A stretch of DNA of 64,000 nt from Aldehydirespirator sp965116665 (GTDB lineage: Bacteria; Actinomycetota; Acidimicrobiia; Acidimicrobiales; Aldehydirespiratoraceae), in NCBI GenBank assembly GCA_965116665.1, contig OZ220709.1, positions 1,922,001 through 1,986,000 of the forward strand, given 5' to 3'. The notes beneath the pieces are model-generated. The model searched no databases and was not told the origin of the DNA. It saw nothing but the letters and a program-made list of their open reading frames with translations. Position 1 is the stretch's first letter, and every line of letters starts with the position of its first letter. A program made the position numbers and the translations under genes. This document shows positions 11,731 to 20,331 of this stretch, in pieces.

Positions 11731-12906
11731 TCAGATCGTTCGCAGCCATGCGATCGGTTGGCTAGCAGTGACCCGTTCGCCCTCCAGCGCGAGGATCCCC
11801 ATCAGTTCTCCCGCGAAGGGGCTGCGAACGTCGTGGTCACCGACCCGGCCGATCAGATGGCCGACACCGACCGACGCTCCCACGGCGATCCCCTCACCGG
11901 TCTCGAAGACGCCGTTGGCCGGACTGACCACCAGCCGCTCGGTAGCGAACAGGTACTCGCCCTCGAGAGCGGCCGAGGGCCGCGCCGGCGTTGCGGCCAA
12001 TGCCTCCAGCAGGCTGTCGAGGTCCTCGGGAACGGACACCGACAGAGGCCGGGTGCCCTTGAGGGTGCGCTTGACGAGACGCCCCAGGACCTCTCCGGGT
12101 CCAAGCTCCACGAAGGTGGTGAACCCGGCGTCGCTCAGGGTCATCAGCGTCTGGCGCCACCTGACGGGGCTGGTGAGTTGGGCCTTGAGCAGGTCCGGCC
12201 ATTCGACGCCGCGGCCATGGCCGGCCCCGTCGACGTTGGCCACGACCGTCCCCTGGGGATCACGGAACTCGGTACGGTCGATGGCCTTCGCCAGCCGATC
12301 CCGGGCCGGCGCCATGAACGGCGTGTGGAACGCTCCGCCCACCTGCAGGGACATGACCCGCTTGGCGCCCAGCTCGCGGGCTATGCCCGCGGCCACCTCG
12401 ATGGCCTCGGGCGTACCCGCGATCACGGCCTGGCCGGGAGCGTTGTGGTTGGCCAGCCACACCTCGCCCGGGGCGCGGCTGCAGGCGATCTGCACGTCGT
12501 CGTCGTCGAGCCCGAGGATGGCCGCCATCGTGCCCTCTCGCTCGTCGGCGGCGGCCTGCATGGCGTTGCCCCGCTCGGCGACCAGCGCTGCCGCGTCGCC
12601 GAAGTCGAGTACGCCTGACGCGGTCAGCGCCGAGTACTCGCCCAGGCTGTGGCCGGCGTGGCCGGCGGCCTCGGTGCCGAGGCGGGTCACTGCATCGAGT
12701 GTCACCATCGACATCACGAAGGTCGAGAGCTGGCTGTTGCGGGTCTCGGTCAGCTCGTCGGCGCCGGCGGTCAGCAGCAGGCGGGCCACGTCACGGTCGG
12801 TGACCTCGGACGCCTCCGCCACCAGCTCCCAGGAGGGATGATCGATCCAGGCTTCGCCCATGCCGGGCTGTTGCGAGCCTTGGCCCGGATACATGAAGAC
12901 GATCAT
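11731..12906 (-). CDS. fabD: Malonyl-CoA:ACP transacylase with C-terminal biotinyl-like domain
   Basis: The first 300 or so residues are a standard FabD, with PGQGSQ at the N-terminus, catalytic Ser87 in GHSLGEYSA and His194 in GAFHTPFM. It moves malonyl groups from CoA to ACP. About 80 further residues follow (roughly 310-390). They end in a biotinyl/lipoyl-type hammerhead pattern, VRSPFAGELMGIL then EGERVTASQPIAWL. The lysine that normally carries biotin or lipoate is absent. FabD proteins usually stop near 310 residues, so this is a fusion. It is the first gene of the fabD-fabH-fabG-acpP-fabF operon. Confidence 0.92.
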   Translation of the reverse strand: MIVFMYPGQGSQQPGMGEAWIDHPSWELVAEASEVTDRDVARLLLTAGADELTETRNSQLSTFVMSMVTLDAVTRLGTEAAGHAGHSLGEYSALTASGVLDFGDAAALVAERGNAMQAAADEREGTMAAILGLDDDDVQIACSRAPGEVWLANHNAPGQAVIAGTPEAIEVAAGIARELGAKRVMSLQVGGAFHTPFMAPARDRLAKAIDRTEFRDPQGTVVANVDGAGHGRGVEWPDLLKAQLTSPVRWRQTLMTLSDAGFTTFVELGPGEVLGRLVKRTLKGTRPLSVSVPEDLDSLLEALAATPARPSAALEGEYLFATERLVVSPANGVFETGEGIAVGASVGVGHLIGRVGDHDVRSPFAGELMGILALEGERVTASQPIAWLRTI

Positions 12907-13147
12907 CGGTGGAGCTCCCTCACCGCGACGGTGGACCCGCCAATGCTCTGGGCCGGTTCATGTTCAGACTCTCGGTGGCCGTCTCGCGTTTCACTGGAGT
13001 TGCTCATCGGCAAGGTTTGCTCGATCCGTCGGCTGGCCGCTACCGGGCGTGGAGACTTCAAAGGCTAGACGGCGCGGCGTCGTGTGCTACTTCGGCGTGG
13101 GGTCCGCGGTCCGCCGGACCGGCCGCCGGTAGGCTTCGGCCCTTCCG

Positions 13148-13234
13148 GCCCGGATGGCGGAACTGGCAGACGCAGCGGACTCAAAATCCGCCGCCCGCGA
13201 GGGTGTGAGGGTTCGAATCCCTCTCCGGGCACCA
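13148..13234 (+). tRNA. tRNA-Leu (anticodon CAA)
   Basis: Acceptor strands GCCCGGA and TCCGGGC pair fully. The anticodon stem GCGGA/TCCGC encloses the loop CTCAAAA, giving anticodon CAA. A long variable arm marks a class II leucine tRNA, the T-loop reads GTTCGAATC, and CCA is encoded. It borders the satellite-like element, whose integrase is of a tRNA-targeting type. Confidence 0.96.
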
Positions 13235-13332
13235 CTTACAACCCAGGAAATAGGCTTCTACCTCTGCAAAGAGATCGCCCTAGGGAGTCAGTTACCACTT
13301 AAAGTACCGGTCCGGTATGCTGCGGGGGCATT

Positions 13333-13378
13333 GCGCAGACGCCTCGCCGGTACCCGCATCCCGGTGGGGCGTCTGCGC
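13333..13378 (-). terminator. Long-loop hairpin ending the head operon
   Basis: Perfect 11-bp inverted repeat GCGCAGACGCC / GGCGTCTGCGC with a 24-nt loop, just past the stop codon of the last minus-strand gene and 99 nt from the tRNA. It probably ends transcription of the head-gene operon; a protein-binding role at the element end is an alternative. Confidence 0.45.
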
Positions 13379-13379
13379 G

Positions 13380-13541
13380 TCAGACGTGCCGGGAGATGTA
13401 GGGACGCTCGCCGGGCTCGGTGTAGACCGGCACGAGCAGCCGGGCCATGAACTCGATGGTGCCCGCGTGGTCCGGCACCGCCCATCCCGCGTTGAGTAGC
13501 TGGACCAGCCGGTACGCCTGGCTACCCTGCTCAGTCGTCAT
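13380..13541 (-). CDS. Small protein at end of head operon
   Basis: A 53-residue product beginning MTTEQGSQAYRLVQLL. Its ATG overlaps the end of the portal gene by 11 nt, the same tight packing as elsewhere in this operon, which is the main reason to call it. It has no recognised domain. Small genes in this position can encode head accessory factors, but nothing in the sequence proves that. Confidence 0.55.
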   Translation of the reverse strand: MTTEQGSQAYRLVQLLNAGWAVPDHAGTIEFMARLLVPVYTEPGERPYISRHV

Positions 13542-14604
13542 CGCTGAGGAGTCCCGACACCGCGGCGGCCTCAGCGGGTGCCATGCCGCCGGTCACCAAG
13601 GCTTTGAACGCGGCGGCCCGCCCGGCGAGGTCGGTGGGGTACTTGTCCAGCCGCAGGGTGACGGGGGTCTCTAGCCGGGCGGTGAGTTCGTGGGCGAGGA
13701 GCCGGGCGAGCGGCTGGACGGTGCCGAGATGCCAGCGGCGCCACGCTTCGCGTTGGGCGGTGCCGTCGGCGTCGGTGAACAGCGACACCGACGCGCCGCA
13801 GGCGGCGACCATGCGGGAGAACGCGGCGTCGGCTACCCGCACCATCGCCTCGGGGGGTGCGGGGCCGAGACGCTTGGCCTGCCAGTCCTGCTGGGGTGCG
13901 GCGGTGCGGCCCTCGCCCCAGCCTGCGGCGGTGGTCTCGGTGAGCACGGCCTTGCCTCGGGCGGCTCCGATGTCGGCCTTGAGGCTGGCGAGCGGGTCGT
14001 CGCCGTTGTCGCCGCCGTCTTGGGGTACGGGCAGGATCTGGGCGAGCGGTCCGGCGGCCTCGTCGCCCAGGGAGCGTTCGGCCTCGCCTTGGAGCCGGGC
14101 CGTCAAGTGCGCCCAGGAGGTCGGTCCCTGGCCGCGGTAGCGGGTGCCCGGTGATGTGCCCCAGCGGACATAGACGAGCCGGTCACGGCTCAGCAGCCGC
14201 GTGTAGCTGCTCGATGGGCCGTAGGTGGTGACTCGGGCGGTCCAGTCGGCCTCGCGTTCGGCTCCGGGGGTCTGTTGCGCCTCGAAGTTCCAGAACGCGG
14301 CGGGCACCAGGTCGACGTCGCCTGCGGTCATGTCGATGACCGACAGGCTGGCGCCCTCGCGGATGAGGCTCCGGCCGACTTGCATCAGCCAGAACGGCGA
14401 CACCGCATTCTGTGCCCATGGCTCAGCGACGACCTCAGCGTCCGCGAAGGCTCGCGACAGCATCCCGGCGACCGCTTCTATGGCGGCGGTAGATGAGGCG
14501 TCGGCGACCTTGGCGGCGGCCTGGGCCTCGATGGCGGCCACCACCGCGTCGCTGTAGCCGCCCCCGGCGCTTCGACGCTCCCGTCGGCGGGCGAGCCAGC
14601 CCAC
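13531..14604 (-). CDS. Phage portal protein
   Basis: A 357-residue protein whose placement and features (WNFEAQQTPG, SYTRLLSRDRLVYVRWG, a C-terminal helical region with ARLLAHELTARLETPV) fit HK97-type portals, which form the dodecameric DNA gate of the head. I choose the GTG at 14604, which overlaps the TAG of the upstream adaptor gene by one base (TAGTG), rather than an in-frame start further upstream that would overlap that gene by 46 nt. Unusually for HK97-like modules the portal comes last, after capsid and connectors. Confidence 0.78.
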   Translation of the reverse strand: MGWLARRRERRSAGGGYSDAVVAAIEAQAAAKVADASSTAAIEAVAGMLSRAFADAEVVAEPWAQNAVSPFWLMQVGRSLIREGASLSVIDMTAGDVDLVPAAFWNFEAQQTPGAEREADWTARVTTYGPSSSYTRLLSRDRLVYVRWGTSPGTRYRGQGPTSWAHLTARLQGEAERSLGDEAAGPLAQILPVPQDGGDNGDDPLASLKADIGAARGKAVLTETTAAGWGEGRTAAPQQDWQAKRLGPAPPEAMVRVADAAFSRMVAACGASVSLFTDADGTAQREAWRRWHLGTVQPLARLLAHELTARLETPVTLRLDKYPTDLAGRAAAFKALVTGGMAPAEAAAVSGLLSDDD

Positions 14605-14930
14605 TACGGCTCCCGGATCAGCACGGCCTCGGTGTGGCTGCCGGGCCATGTCTCAGACATCTGGACTTTGAACACGCGGCCGTCGGCGAGGCGCACCCGG
14701 TCCGCTCGACGGTCGTCGAAAGCCGCGGCGAGGTCGTGGGGATCGGCTACGAACACGCGCAGCCGGTCGAGGAGCTGGTCGCCGATCTCGCCGGGAAGGC
14801 TCACCAGCCCGAGGGGCTGCACGCTGGCGGCCATGGCCGTCTCGGTGACCGCTCCGGGGCTGAAGCCGCCGCTGTTGTAGCTGCCGGGAGCCTCACGCAG
14901 CCGCACGATGGTGTCGGGGTAGCGGCTCAT
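14604..14930 (-). CDS. Putative head-tail adaptor protein
   Basis: A 108-residue protein starting MSRYPDTIVRLREAPGSYN, with a beta-rich C-terminal half (VRLADGRVFKVQMSETWPG). Size and location between connector and portal suggest a head-closure or adaptor role, but the sequence alone is weak evidence. ATG 14930 overlaps the upstream stop by 4 nt (ATGA), and its own TAG overlaps the portal start. Confidence 0.6.
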   Translation of the reverse strand: MSRYPDTIVRLREAPGSYNSGGFSPGAVTETAMAASVQPLGLVSLPGEIGDQLLDRLRVFVADPHDLAAAFDDRRADRVRLADGRVFKVQMSETWPGSHTEAVLIREP

Positions 14931-15241
14931 CCGATGGCCCCGGCCCGGCGCACCTTGTACGGCGACAGCAGGCTCATGCCCCCGCTGTGTCTGAGAGCGG
15001 AGGTGTGGGTGGCCGCCCACGAGGTGGACACCGAACCGGTGGTCTCTGACCGTCGGGCGTCCGCGGGCTGGTCCGCGAGGTACCCGGCGGTCCGGATTGC
15101 GGCCTCGTTCTGGGTTGCCTCGGGAGCCTGCGGGGCGTAGCGCTCCACGGCCTCGGTGACCACCGGCAGCAGCCGCCCGGCGACAGCCGCCTCGGCGTGG
15201 ATGGCCTCGGCCAACTCTGCGGCGGTGAGCGTCACAGCCAC
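14927..15241 (-). CDS. Head-tail connector (gp6-like)
   Basis: A 104-residue helical protein with the pattern RLLPVVTEAVERYAPQAPEA, NEAAIRTAGYLADQP and RHSGGMSLLSPYKVRRAG, typical of small gp6-like connectors of actinobacterial phages. These sit between portal and tail or head-completion proteins. It overlaps the protease gene by 10 nt and the adaptor by 4 nt. Confidence 0.72.
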   Translation of the reverse strand: MAVTLTAAELAEAIHAEAAVAGRLLPVVTEAVERYAPQAPEATQNEAAIRTAGYLADQPADARRSETTGSVSTSWAATHTSALRHSGGMSLLSPYKVRRAGAIG

Positions 15242-16170
15242 AGCCGCCTCCGGGTGCTGCGCTGCTCGGGGGTGGGCGCGATCCTCGGCTCGGGCCAGCC
15301 CTGGCGCTTGTCGGTCGATGACACCACGAACGCCCGGATCACCGGCGCGCTGTAAACCATCACTTCACCCTCAACCGTGGCTTGAGAGTCCACCGGATCG
15401 AGGTAGGGGCGCACCACCACCCCCGCGGACTCGTCGGCGGCGACCACGGCCCGGCCGTAGTCGTCGTCAGGCAGATCGATGGCCACCCCCGTCGCGCCCT
15501 GGCGGCGCAGAGTGCCCCGGCTCACCGACGCCAGCGGCTGACTGTAGTTGGCCCACGTCGCGACGGTCTCGGACCGCAACTCGTCGAAGCACTCGTCGAA
15601 CGCCTGCTGGAGGCCCTCGGCCATCATCCGGGCGAACCGGCAGCCCGTCCCCGAGCACTCACAGGCCACATCGGCATCGGCGGGGATGTCCGCGGTGAGG
15701 GTGCGCCCAGACAGCGCCCGCGGCTCCGCCAGCGCCAAGGTGGCGACACGAAGCTCGACACTGGTGCGATACGAACCGCGGTCCACCAACCCGAACGCGG
15801 GGACCGCGGCCCGCTCGATCACCCGCACACCCTCGGCGCTTCGCGTCTCGCGGATGGCGTAGAACTCGCCCGACAGGCCCGACAGCGCCCCGCGGCGCAC
15901 CAGCGCCAACTCGGCCGACCCCTCCCGCAGGTCGGCCTCCAGGCGCAGCGCCTCGGGGCCGTCAGCGATCCTCAGCGTGCCGTCGGCGGTGGACGCGATG
16001 CGCCGCTCGGGGTCGTGCTGGAGGTTCAGCGTCACCGGCTCCAGCAGATCCACGCTGCCGGGGCGGAACATCTCGGCGCGGTCTCGCGCCTGCTGGCCGT
16101 AGGGGATCGCCTCCCCGGACAGGGTGCGGCCCGCTACCCGCACCTCCAGCGGCGTCGAGTAGGCCACCAC
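15232..16170 (-). CDS. HK97-family prohead protease
   Basis: A 312-residue protein. Its first 150 residues match the U35/S78 prohead protease pattern: LSGEAIPYGQ, then LNLQHDPERRIAS with the conserved His, and the SGLSGEFYAI serine segment. The protease cleaves scaffold from capsid protein during head maturation. The C-terminal half carries a cysteine cluster (CECSGTGC) and has no clear match; it may be an added binding domain. It starts at GTG 16170, right after the frameshifted small gene. Confidence 0.85.
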   Translation of the reverse strand: MVAYSTPLEVRVAGRTLSGEAIPYGQQARDRAEMFRPGSVDLLEPVTLNLQHDPERRIASTADGTLRIADGPEALRLEADLREGSAELALVRRGALSGLSGEFYAIRETRSAEGVRVIERAAVPAFGLVDRGSYRTSVELRVATLALAEPRALSGRTLTADIPADADVACECSGTGCRFARMMAEGLQQAFDECFDELRSETVATWANYSQPLASVSRGTLRRQGATGVAIDLPDDDYGRAVVAADESAGVVVRPYLDPVDSQATVEGEVMVYSAPVIRAFVVSSTDKRQGWPEPRIAPTPEQRSTRRRLWL

Positions 16171-16171
16171 G

Positions 16172-16464
16172 TCACGCCTCGGCTCTCGCGACCGGCACCG
16201 TCATGCCGTCCATGGATGTCCTGGCCCATGTCGGCGGACCCGTCGCGGCGACCACGAACCAGAACCGCTCGCCGTGACCGGCCCGGAACCAGTCGCCGTC
16301 GTCGCCGGGCGCAGCCGCAGCCGTCGCGTACAGCACGGCCTGGTCGCCCATCTCCGAGAGGCTGGCGACGGGCTGGGCGATGTAGCGGCCCGGAGGGAGT
16401 CCGGCGCTCAGATCGACCGGCGCATCCCCGACATCGACATGGGAGAGTTGGCCGACGGCGTCAC
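16172..16464 (-). pseudogene. Small head-module gene with a frameshift at its start
   Basis: A coherent frame of about 95 codons reads VGQLSHVDVGDAPVDL and ends ARAEA at 16172. No ATG, GTG or TTG opens it. A GTG at 16464, overlapping the capsid TGA, is exactly where the operon's overlapping style predicts a start, but it is one base out of frame. Adding one base after GTGACG would restore a 97-residue protein. So the gene has a one-base deletion, a sequencing error, or an unusual start. Its location suggests a head decoration or completion protein. Confidence 0.55.
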
Positions 16465-17753
16465 GTCGAGACCCGGAAGGCGACCTGCGCGTAGGCGTCG
16501 GGCTGAACCAGGATCACGTCGCCGACCAGCACGCTGAGCACGTAGCGGCGCTCGGCCTTGCGGGCTCCGGTGTAGATGTCATCCACCGAGATGTACCCCC
16601 ACGTTGGCGCCAGGGCCGTTCTCATGGGGTCCGGGGCCATCGACCGGCCCTTGCGGCACAAGATCGCCTGCTGAACGTTGGACGCCGCAGCGGGCATCCG
16701 CTTGTTGGTCCACCAGCCCGCAGTGTGAGCCGCCGCATAGTCAGCGAAGGAGATGCTCCCGAGGTCCTGGCCGGTGGCGTCGCGGAACGTCCTGGCCGAC
16801 AACTTGTAGCTGTCCACACCGGCCACGATGGCGACCTCCGACATGGTGGAGGCCCACAGCCCGTCGATGCCGTCCGCGAACGCGGCCACGAAGTCGTCGA
16901 AGCCCGCCACCCCCGCACCGGGAGCCGACGGGTCGGTCAGCCGCTCGAAGATACCGATCAGGTCGTCGTTGGTGTCGTCGCCGTTGAGGAGCTGGTCGTC
17001 CAGCTCGTCGGACAGCACCAGGCTGATGTGCTGGCGCAGCACGCTCTCGAAGTTCGCCTGGCCGACCGCCGCGATGTCCTCCGCGGCCAGATTGAGGCTC
17101 GCGCCGACCCGGTGCGGGGTCGTCGTGGACACCGTGAACGCGCCCGCTCTCTCGGGCACGTCCGCGCCCTTGGCCACGGCGTCCGCGGTGGCGGCGGTGG
17201 TGATCGTGCCCGTGGCGTAGGTGCCCGACTCAACCATCGGCATCTCGATGCCCAACTTGTCCACCACGCTCGGGGCGAACACGTAGGGCCGCAGCACGTC
17301 CAGGTTCACGCCCACGGTGGACGGCGCGGGGGTGATCGCCCGCTCCTCGGCGGCCCGCGTCTCGGGCGGGCGGGTCCAGACCTCCAGCGGGATCTGGTTG
17401 GCGTCCAGGCCCAGCTCGGACTGCAACTCGGCCTCCGGGCCGCTCTGGCGGCCCTTGGCTCCCAGCAGGAACCGGCCCACGCTGCACGCCGCCCGCAACT
17501 CGGCCCGCTCAGCGCCCGGCTCGGGGCCGTCACCGGTCGCGGCCGCGACCACGCTGTCGCGGTCCTCGGCGTCCACCGCGGTCTGAGCGGCCCGGATCTG
17601 GCGCTCCAGGTCCGGGGTGCCCGCCTCGATGCCGTCGAGCTCCGCGCGGGTCTCAGCGTCCAGGCTGTCGAGCAAGGACAGCTCGGCCATGCGCTGCCGT
17701 TCGCGGCTCTGGCGCTCCCGCAGTTCGCGCAGCCGCTTCTGTGAAGGAGTCAT
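16461..17753 (-). CDS. HK97-family major capsid protein with N-terminal scaffold
   Basis: A 430-residue capsid precursor. Residues 1-70 are a charged helical coiled-coil scaffold (KRLRELRERQSRERQRMAEL), probably removed by the prohead protease. The mature part holds VGVNLDVLRPYVFAPSVVDKL, a segment on MVESGTYATG, the long E-loop region and the capsid-like ATFRDATGQ and AGWWTNKRMP stretches. It builds the icosahedral shell. Downstream genes overlap or abut it. Confidence 0.87.
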   Translation of the reverse strand: MTPSQKRLRELRERQSRERQRMAELSLLDSLDAETRAELDGIEAGTPDLERQIRAAQTAVDAEDRDSVVAAATGDGPEPGAERAELRAACSVGRFLLGAKGRQSGPEAELQSELGLDANQIPLEVWTRPPETRAAEERAITPAPSTVGVNLDVLRPYVFAPSVVDKLGIEMPMVESGTYATGTITTAATADAVAKGADVPERAGAFTVSTTTPHRVGASLNLAAEDIAAVGQANFESVLRQHISLVLSDELDDQLLNGDDTNDDLIGIFERLTDPSAPGAGVAGFDDFVAAFADGIDGLWASTMSEVAIVAGVDSYKLSARTFRDATGQDLGSISFADYAAAHTAGWWTNKRMPAAASNVQQAILCRKGRSMAPDPMRTALAPTWGYISVDDIYTGARKAERRYVLSVLVGDVILVQPDAYAQVAFRVST

Positions 17754-17895
17754 GCGGCCACGGTACCACCGGCGGGCTGAGACTCAGCGGCATTCCATGG
17801 CTGCCACCGAGGTTGCATAACTTGTGGCCGGATGCGCTACAGCAAGGTCTTGAACGGCAGGCGACCCCATGTGTTGCTCGCTACGATCCCGCGCC

Positions 17896-18063
17896 ATGGT
17901 GATCCAGAACAACTACGACAGCAGCGCCCGGTGTGAGTGGTGCGGCGACTTCATCGGAGGCCGCGGCCGCGACCTCCCAAGGGGCGAGGATGGCAAGCGA
18001 CGGCTGGTCTGTTGGGAGAACTGCCCCAAGGAGGCGGAGCACGCCGGGGAACTACCCGCCTAA
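17896..18063 (+). CDS. Small CxxC/CxxxC zinc-knuckle-like protein on opposite strand
   Basis: A 55-residue reading frame starting MVIQNNYDSSARCEWCGDF, with cysteine pairs at residues 13/16 and 39/43 spaced like a treble-clef zinc knuckle. It is the only likely gene on the plus strand inside the element, between capsid and HNH genes, and its end overlaps the HNH gene by 12 nt. No clear ribosome site is present. It could be a small DNA- or protein-binding regulator. Confidence 0.45.
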   Translation: MVIQNNYDSSARCEWCGDFIGGRGRDLPRGEDGKRRLVCWENCPKEAEHAGELPA

Positions 18064-18333
18064 CTCGGCCACCGCGGACCGCCACTCTTTCTCGGCCTGA
18101 GTTGGCTCACGGCGGTTCTCGGCGCCTGTCTTGGCGATGTGGCAGCCCCGGCAGAGCACCTGGAGGTTGGCCGGATCCCACGGGTCGCCACCCCGGCTCA
18201 GCGGCACCCGGTGATCAACCTCCAAGCGCCCGGAGCGTCCACACGCCTCGCAGCGCCACCCTGCGGCCTCCAAGGCCCTCCGGCGTGTCCTGAGCCAGCG
18301 TGGGCCGCTCAGCGCCCGGTGACGGCGACTCAC
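18052..18333 (-). CDS. HNH endonuclease of the packaging module
   Basis: A 93-residue HNH protein with zinc-type CEAC and CRGC pairs, LEVDHRVPLSRGGDP carrying the first catalytic His, and NLQVLCRGCHIAKT carrying Asn and His. HNH proteins encoded beside terminase assist DNA cleavage during packaging in cos-type HK97-like phages and in capsid-forming satellites. It begins 4 nt after the terL stop codon. Confidence 0.88.
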   Translation of the reverse strand: MSRRHRALSGPRWLRTRRRALEAAGWRCEACGRSGRLEVDHRVPLSRGGDPWDPANLQVLCRGCHIAKTGAENRREPTQAEKEWRSAVAELGG

Positions 18334-18337
18334 TGGC

Positions 18338-19948
18338 CTACCCGGCCAGCGCCGAGCGCAGCGGACGGCGGGGCCGGTCCATCATCGGCTCCGCGAGGCC
18401 CGCGGCGATCACCGCAGCCGACAGCAAGTCGATACGGCCCCGGCTGGTGGCCTTGTCCAACGCCGGGTTGCCGTTGCTGTCGCGGCGCAGCGACGAGTTC
18501 GCCACCGCCGTCGCGAACGCCAACGATTCGCGCATCGCCAGCCTCCCGGTCAGCACAAGCCGCTGAAGCGCCCGAACGTCCCTGGAGCCGTCCTTGCCCG
18601 CCCCGACCCGGCGGAACTCGTAGGGCCAGCGCAGCCCCGCCCGGTCCCGGAAGTCCTTGATCTCGGCGTCCTTGTAGCCGTCCGCCGCGAGGCGATGCAC
18701 TCGACACCCCGACAGGTCCGCAGCCACATCACCCAGGAACGCCGCGACTGGCGTCACCCGGCCGGGATAGGCGCGAAGCTCGCCCCGGTCGGCCATCACG
18801 TCATAGCGGGCGCCATCCCGGCGACCCCGCTCGACCAGCGACGGCACATCCCCGAACGCCAGCCACGCCTCACAGCGACCCGACGCGGGCCAGATCGCGA
18901 ACGCCGCCGTCGCGCTGGTGGCCTCGCCCATGTCCAGCCCGACAACCACCGGCCCCGACCGCGCCGGCAGGTCCTCGACGATGCAACGCCGCCAGTCGCC
19001 CACAGTGAAGATCACCTCACGGGTCGGGGACTGCGGCAGGTTCAGATCGAACGCCAAGAACGACGCCCGATCCGTCGGGGTGGCCTCCACCCGAGCCGCC
19101 TCGTCAGCCATGTAGGCCGCCGACTTGATCCCGACACCGAGGCCAGGGTTGCCCGCAGCCCACACCGCCGGGTCGTGAATATCTACCTCCTCGCCGTCGG
19201 CGACCTTCGGGGCGTAGAGATGCACCGCCGTCGTCGAAAGCTCCCGCCGAGCGATCATCTCCTCCACCATCGGCGACTCGCCCCGAATCGTGATGGCGAT
19301 GAACCGCCCGTCACGCGCCGACGTGGCCGAGCGCATCCCCGCCACCAGTTCCCGGTCCCGCTCGCCCATGAGCCCCAACTCGTCCACGACCACCACATCG
19401 AAGCCCGACGCGTGGCCCGCCGACTTATCCGCCGACAAGAACTCGGCGCTCGACCCCTCCGGGGTGCGGACCCAGCCCGGCGCCGGGCTCCGCAAGAACT
19501 CCAGCCCCTCCAGCCGCGACGCCTCGGCGATCTCGCGCATCTGGCGCAGCAACTCCGCCGCCTTCTCGCGGGTGACGGAGGCCGTCCCGATCCGCAGCCC
19601 CGGACGCCGCAACGGTCCCGCCAGCAGCCCCAACGCCAGCACCGCGCAGATCCCGGACTTGGAGTTCTTGCGGCCCATGCACAACAGGCTCTCGCGGTGG
19701 CGCAGCGCATCCCGCAGGAACGCCGCGCCGTAGTCCGGCAACGCCATCGGCCCACCCGCCAACGGATGCCCCGCCGGGACCACCAACCGCTCAGCGCTCC
19801 ACGCCGCCAGAGCCGCCGCCGGATCATCCGGCGCCACCACCGGCGCCACCGACTGCTCCGCAGCCCGACGCGCCCGCTGCCGCGCCCGATACCGGCGCGA
19901 CCGCTCCCGAGACGCCAACCGAGCCGCCACCGGATCCTTGTACGGCAC
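18338..19948 (-). CDS. Terminase large subunit
   Basis: A 536-residue packaging ATPase-nuclease. The N-terminal ATPase has a variant Walker A GRKNSKSG (residues 92-99) and Walker B VVVVDELG with Asp189-Glu190. The C-terminal nuclease begins VVVGLDMG with Asp339. It pumps genomes into preformed heads through the portal. The start is GTG 19948 (MPYKDPVAARL). No small terminase is recognisable upstream. Confidence 0.88.
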   Translation of the reverse strand: MPYKDPVAARLASRERSRRYRARQRARRAAEQSVAPVVAPDDPAAALAAWSAERLVVPAGHPLAGGPMALPDYGAAFLRDALRHRESLLCMGRKNSKSGICAVLALGLLAGPLRRPGLRIGTASVTREKAAELLRQMREIAEASRLEGLEFLRSPAPGWVRTPEGSSAEFLSADKSAGHASGFDVVVVDELGLMGERDRELVAGMRSATSARDGRFIAITIRGESPMVEEMIARRELSTTAVHLYAPKVADGEEVDIHDPAVWAAGNPGLGVGIKSAAYMADEAARVEATPTDRASFLAFDLNLPQSPTREVIFTVGDWRRCIVEDLPARSGPVVVGLDMGEATSATAAFAIWPASGRCEAWLAFGDVPSLVERGRRDGARYDVMADRGELRAYPGRVTPVAAFLGDVAADLSGCRVHRLAADGYKDAEIKDFRDRAGLRWPYEFRRVGAGKDGSRDVRALQRLVLTGRLAMRESLAFATAVANSSLRRDSNGNPALDKATSRGRIDLLSAAVIAAGLAEPMMDRPRRPLRSALAG

Positions 19949-20058
19949 CGCTACCCGTCACCCCCAGCCCCGGGTGTGACGGCACCCGAAGGCCGACAGG
20001 TACCCCCGACGGCCGCGGCGCCCCTTCGACGGTCTGGCGGTGCCATACGTGGGCCTGC

Positions 20059-20304
20059 TCAGGCTCGGAGATGGTCTTCGGCGATGACGGCGATGATGTC
20101 GGCGGCGATGATCTTCGCTCCTTCGTCGCTGAGGCCAGCCACGGCCGTGATGGTCTTGGTGGGGTCGTGGGGGTCGAGGTTGGAGATGAGGATGCCAACG
20201 CCGAGTCGTTCGCCGGTTGGCGTCAACAGCGGGCAGATAATGGGCTCGCCGGGGGCTTGGCGGGCGAGTTCGTAGGCATTGGCTGGAGGTTGCGGGTTGC
20301 TCAT
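20059..20304 (-). CDS. Small conserved-looking protein between RepA-like and TerL genes
   Basis: An 81-residue protein beginning MSNPQPPANAYELARQ, with a beta-then-helix layout (ICPLLTPTGERLGVGILISNL, then DEGAKIIAADIIAVIAEDHLRA). The ATG has a good AAAGGAG site. It lies 110 nt upstream of terL, where small terminases often sit, but no helix-turn-helix is evident and it is shorter than known small terminases. Function unknown. Confidence 0.65.
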   Translation of the reverse strand: MSNPQPPANAYELARQAPGEPIICPLLTPTGERLGVGILISNLDPHDPTKTITAVAGLSDEGAKIIAADIIAVIAEDHLRA

Positions 20305-20331
20305 GGTGGTCTCCTTTGGTTGTGGTCGGAT

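Noticed and set aside
19951..20046. A 31-codon frame ending 2 nt before TerL, considered as a small terminase
   Set aside because: Too short, low in complexity and without a helix-turn-helix.
18695..20275. A 526-codon plus-strand frame opposite TerL
   Set aside because: Arginine- and proline-rich shadow of a GC-rich gene on the other strand, with no domain.
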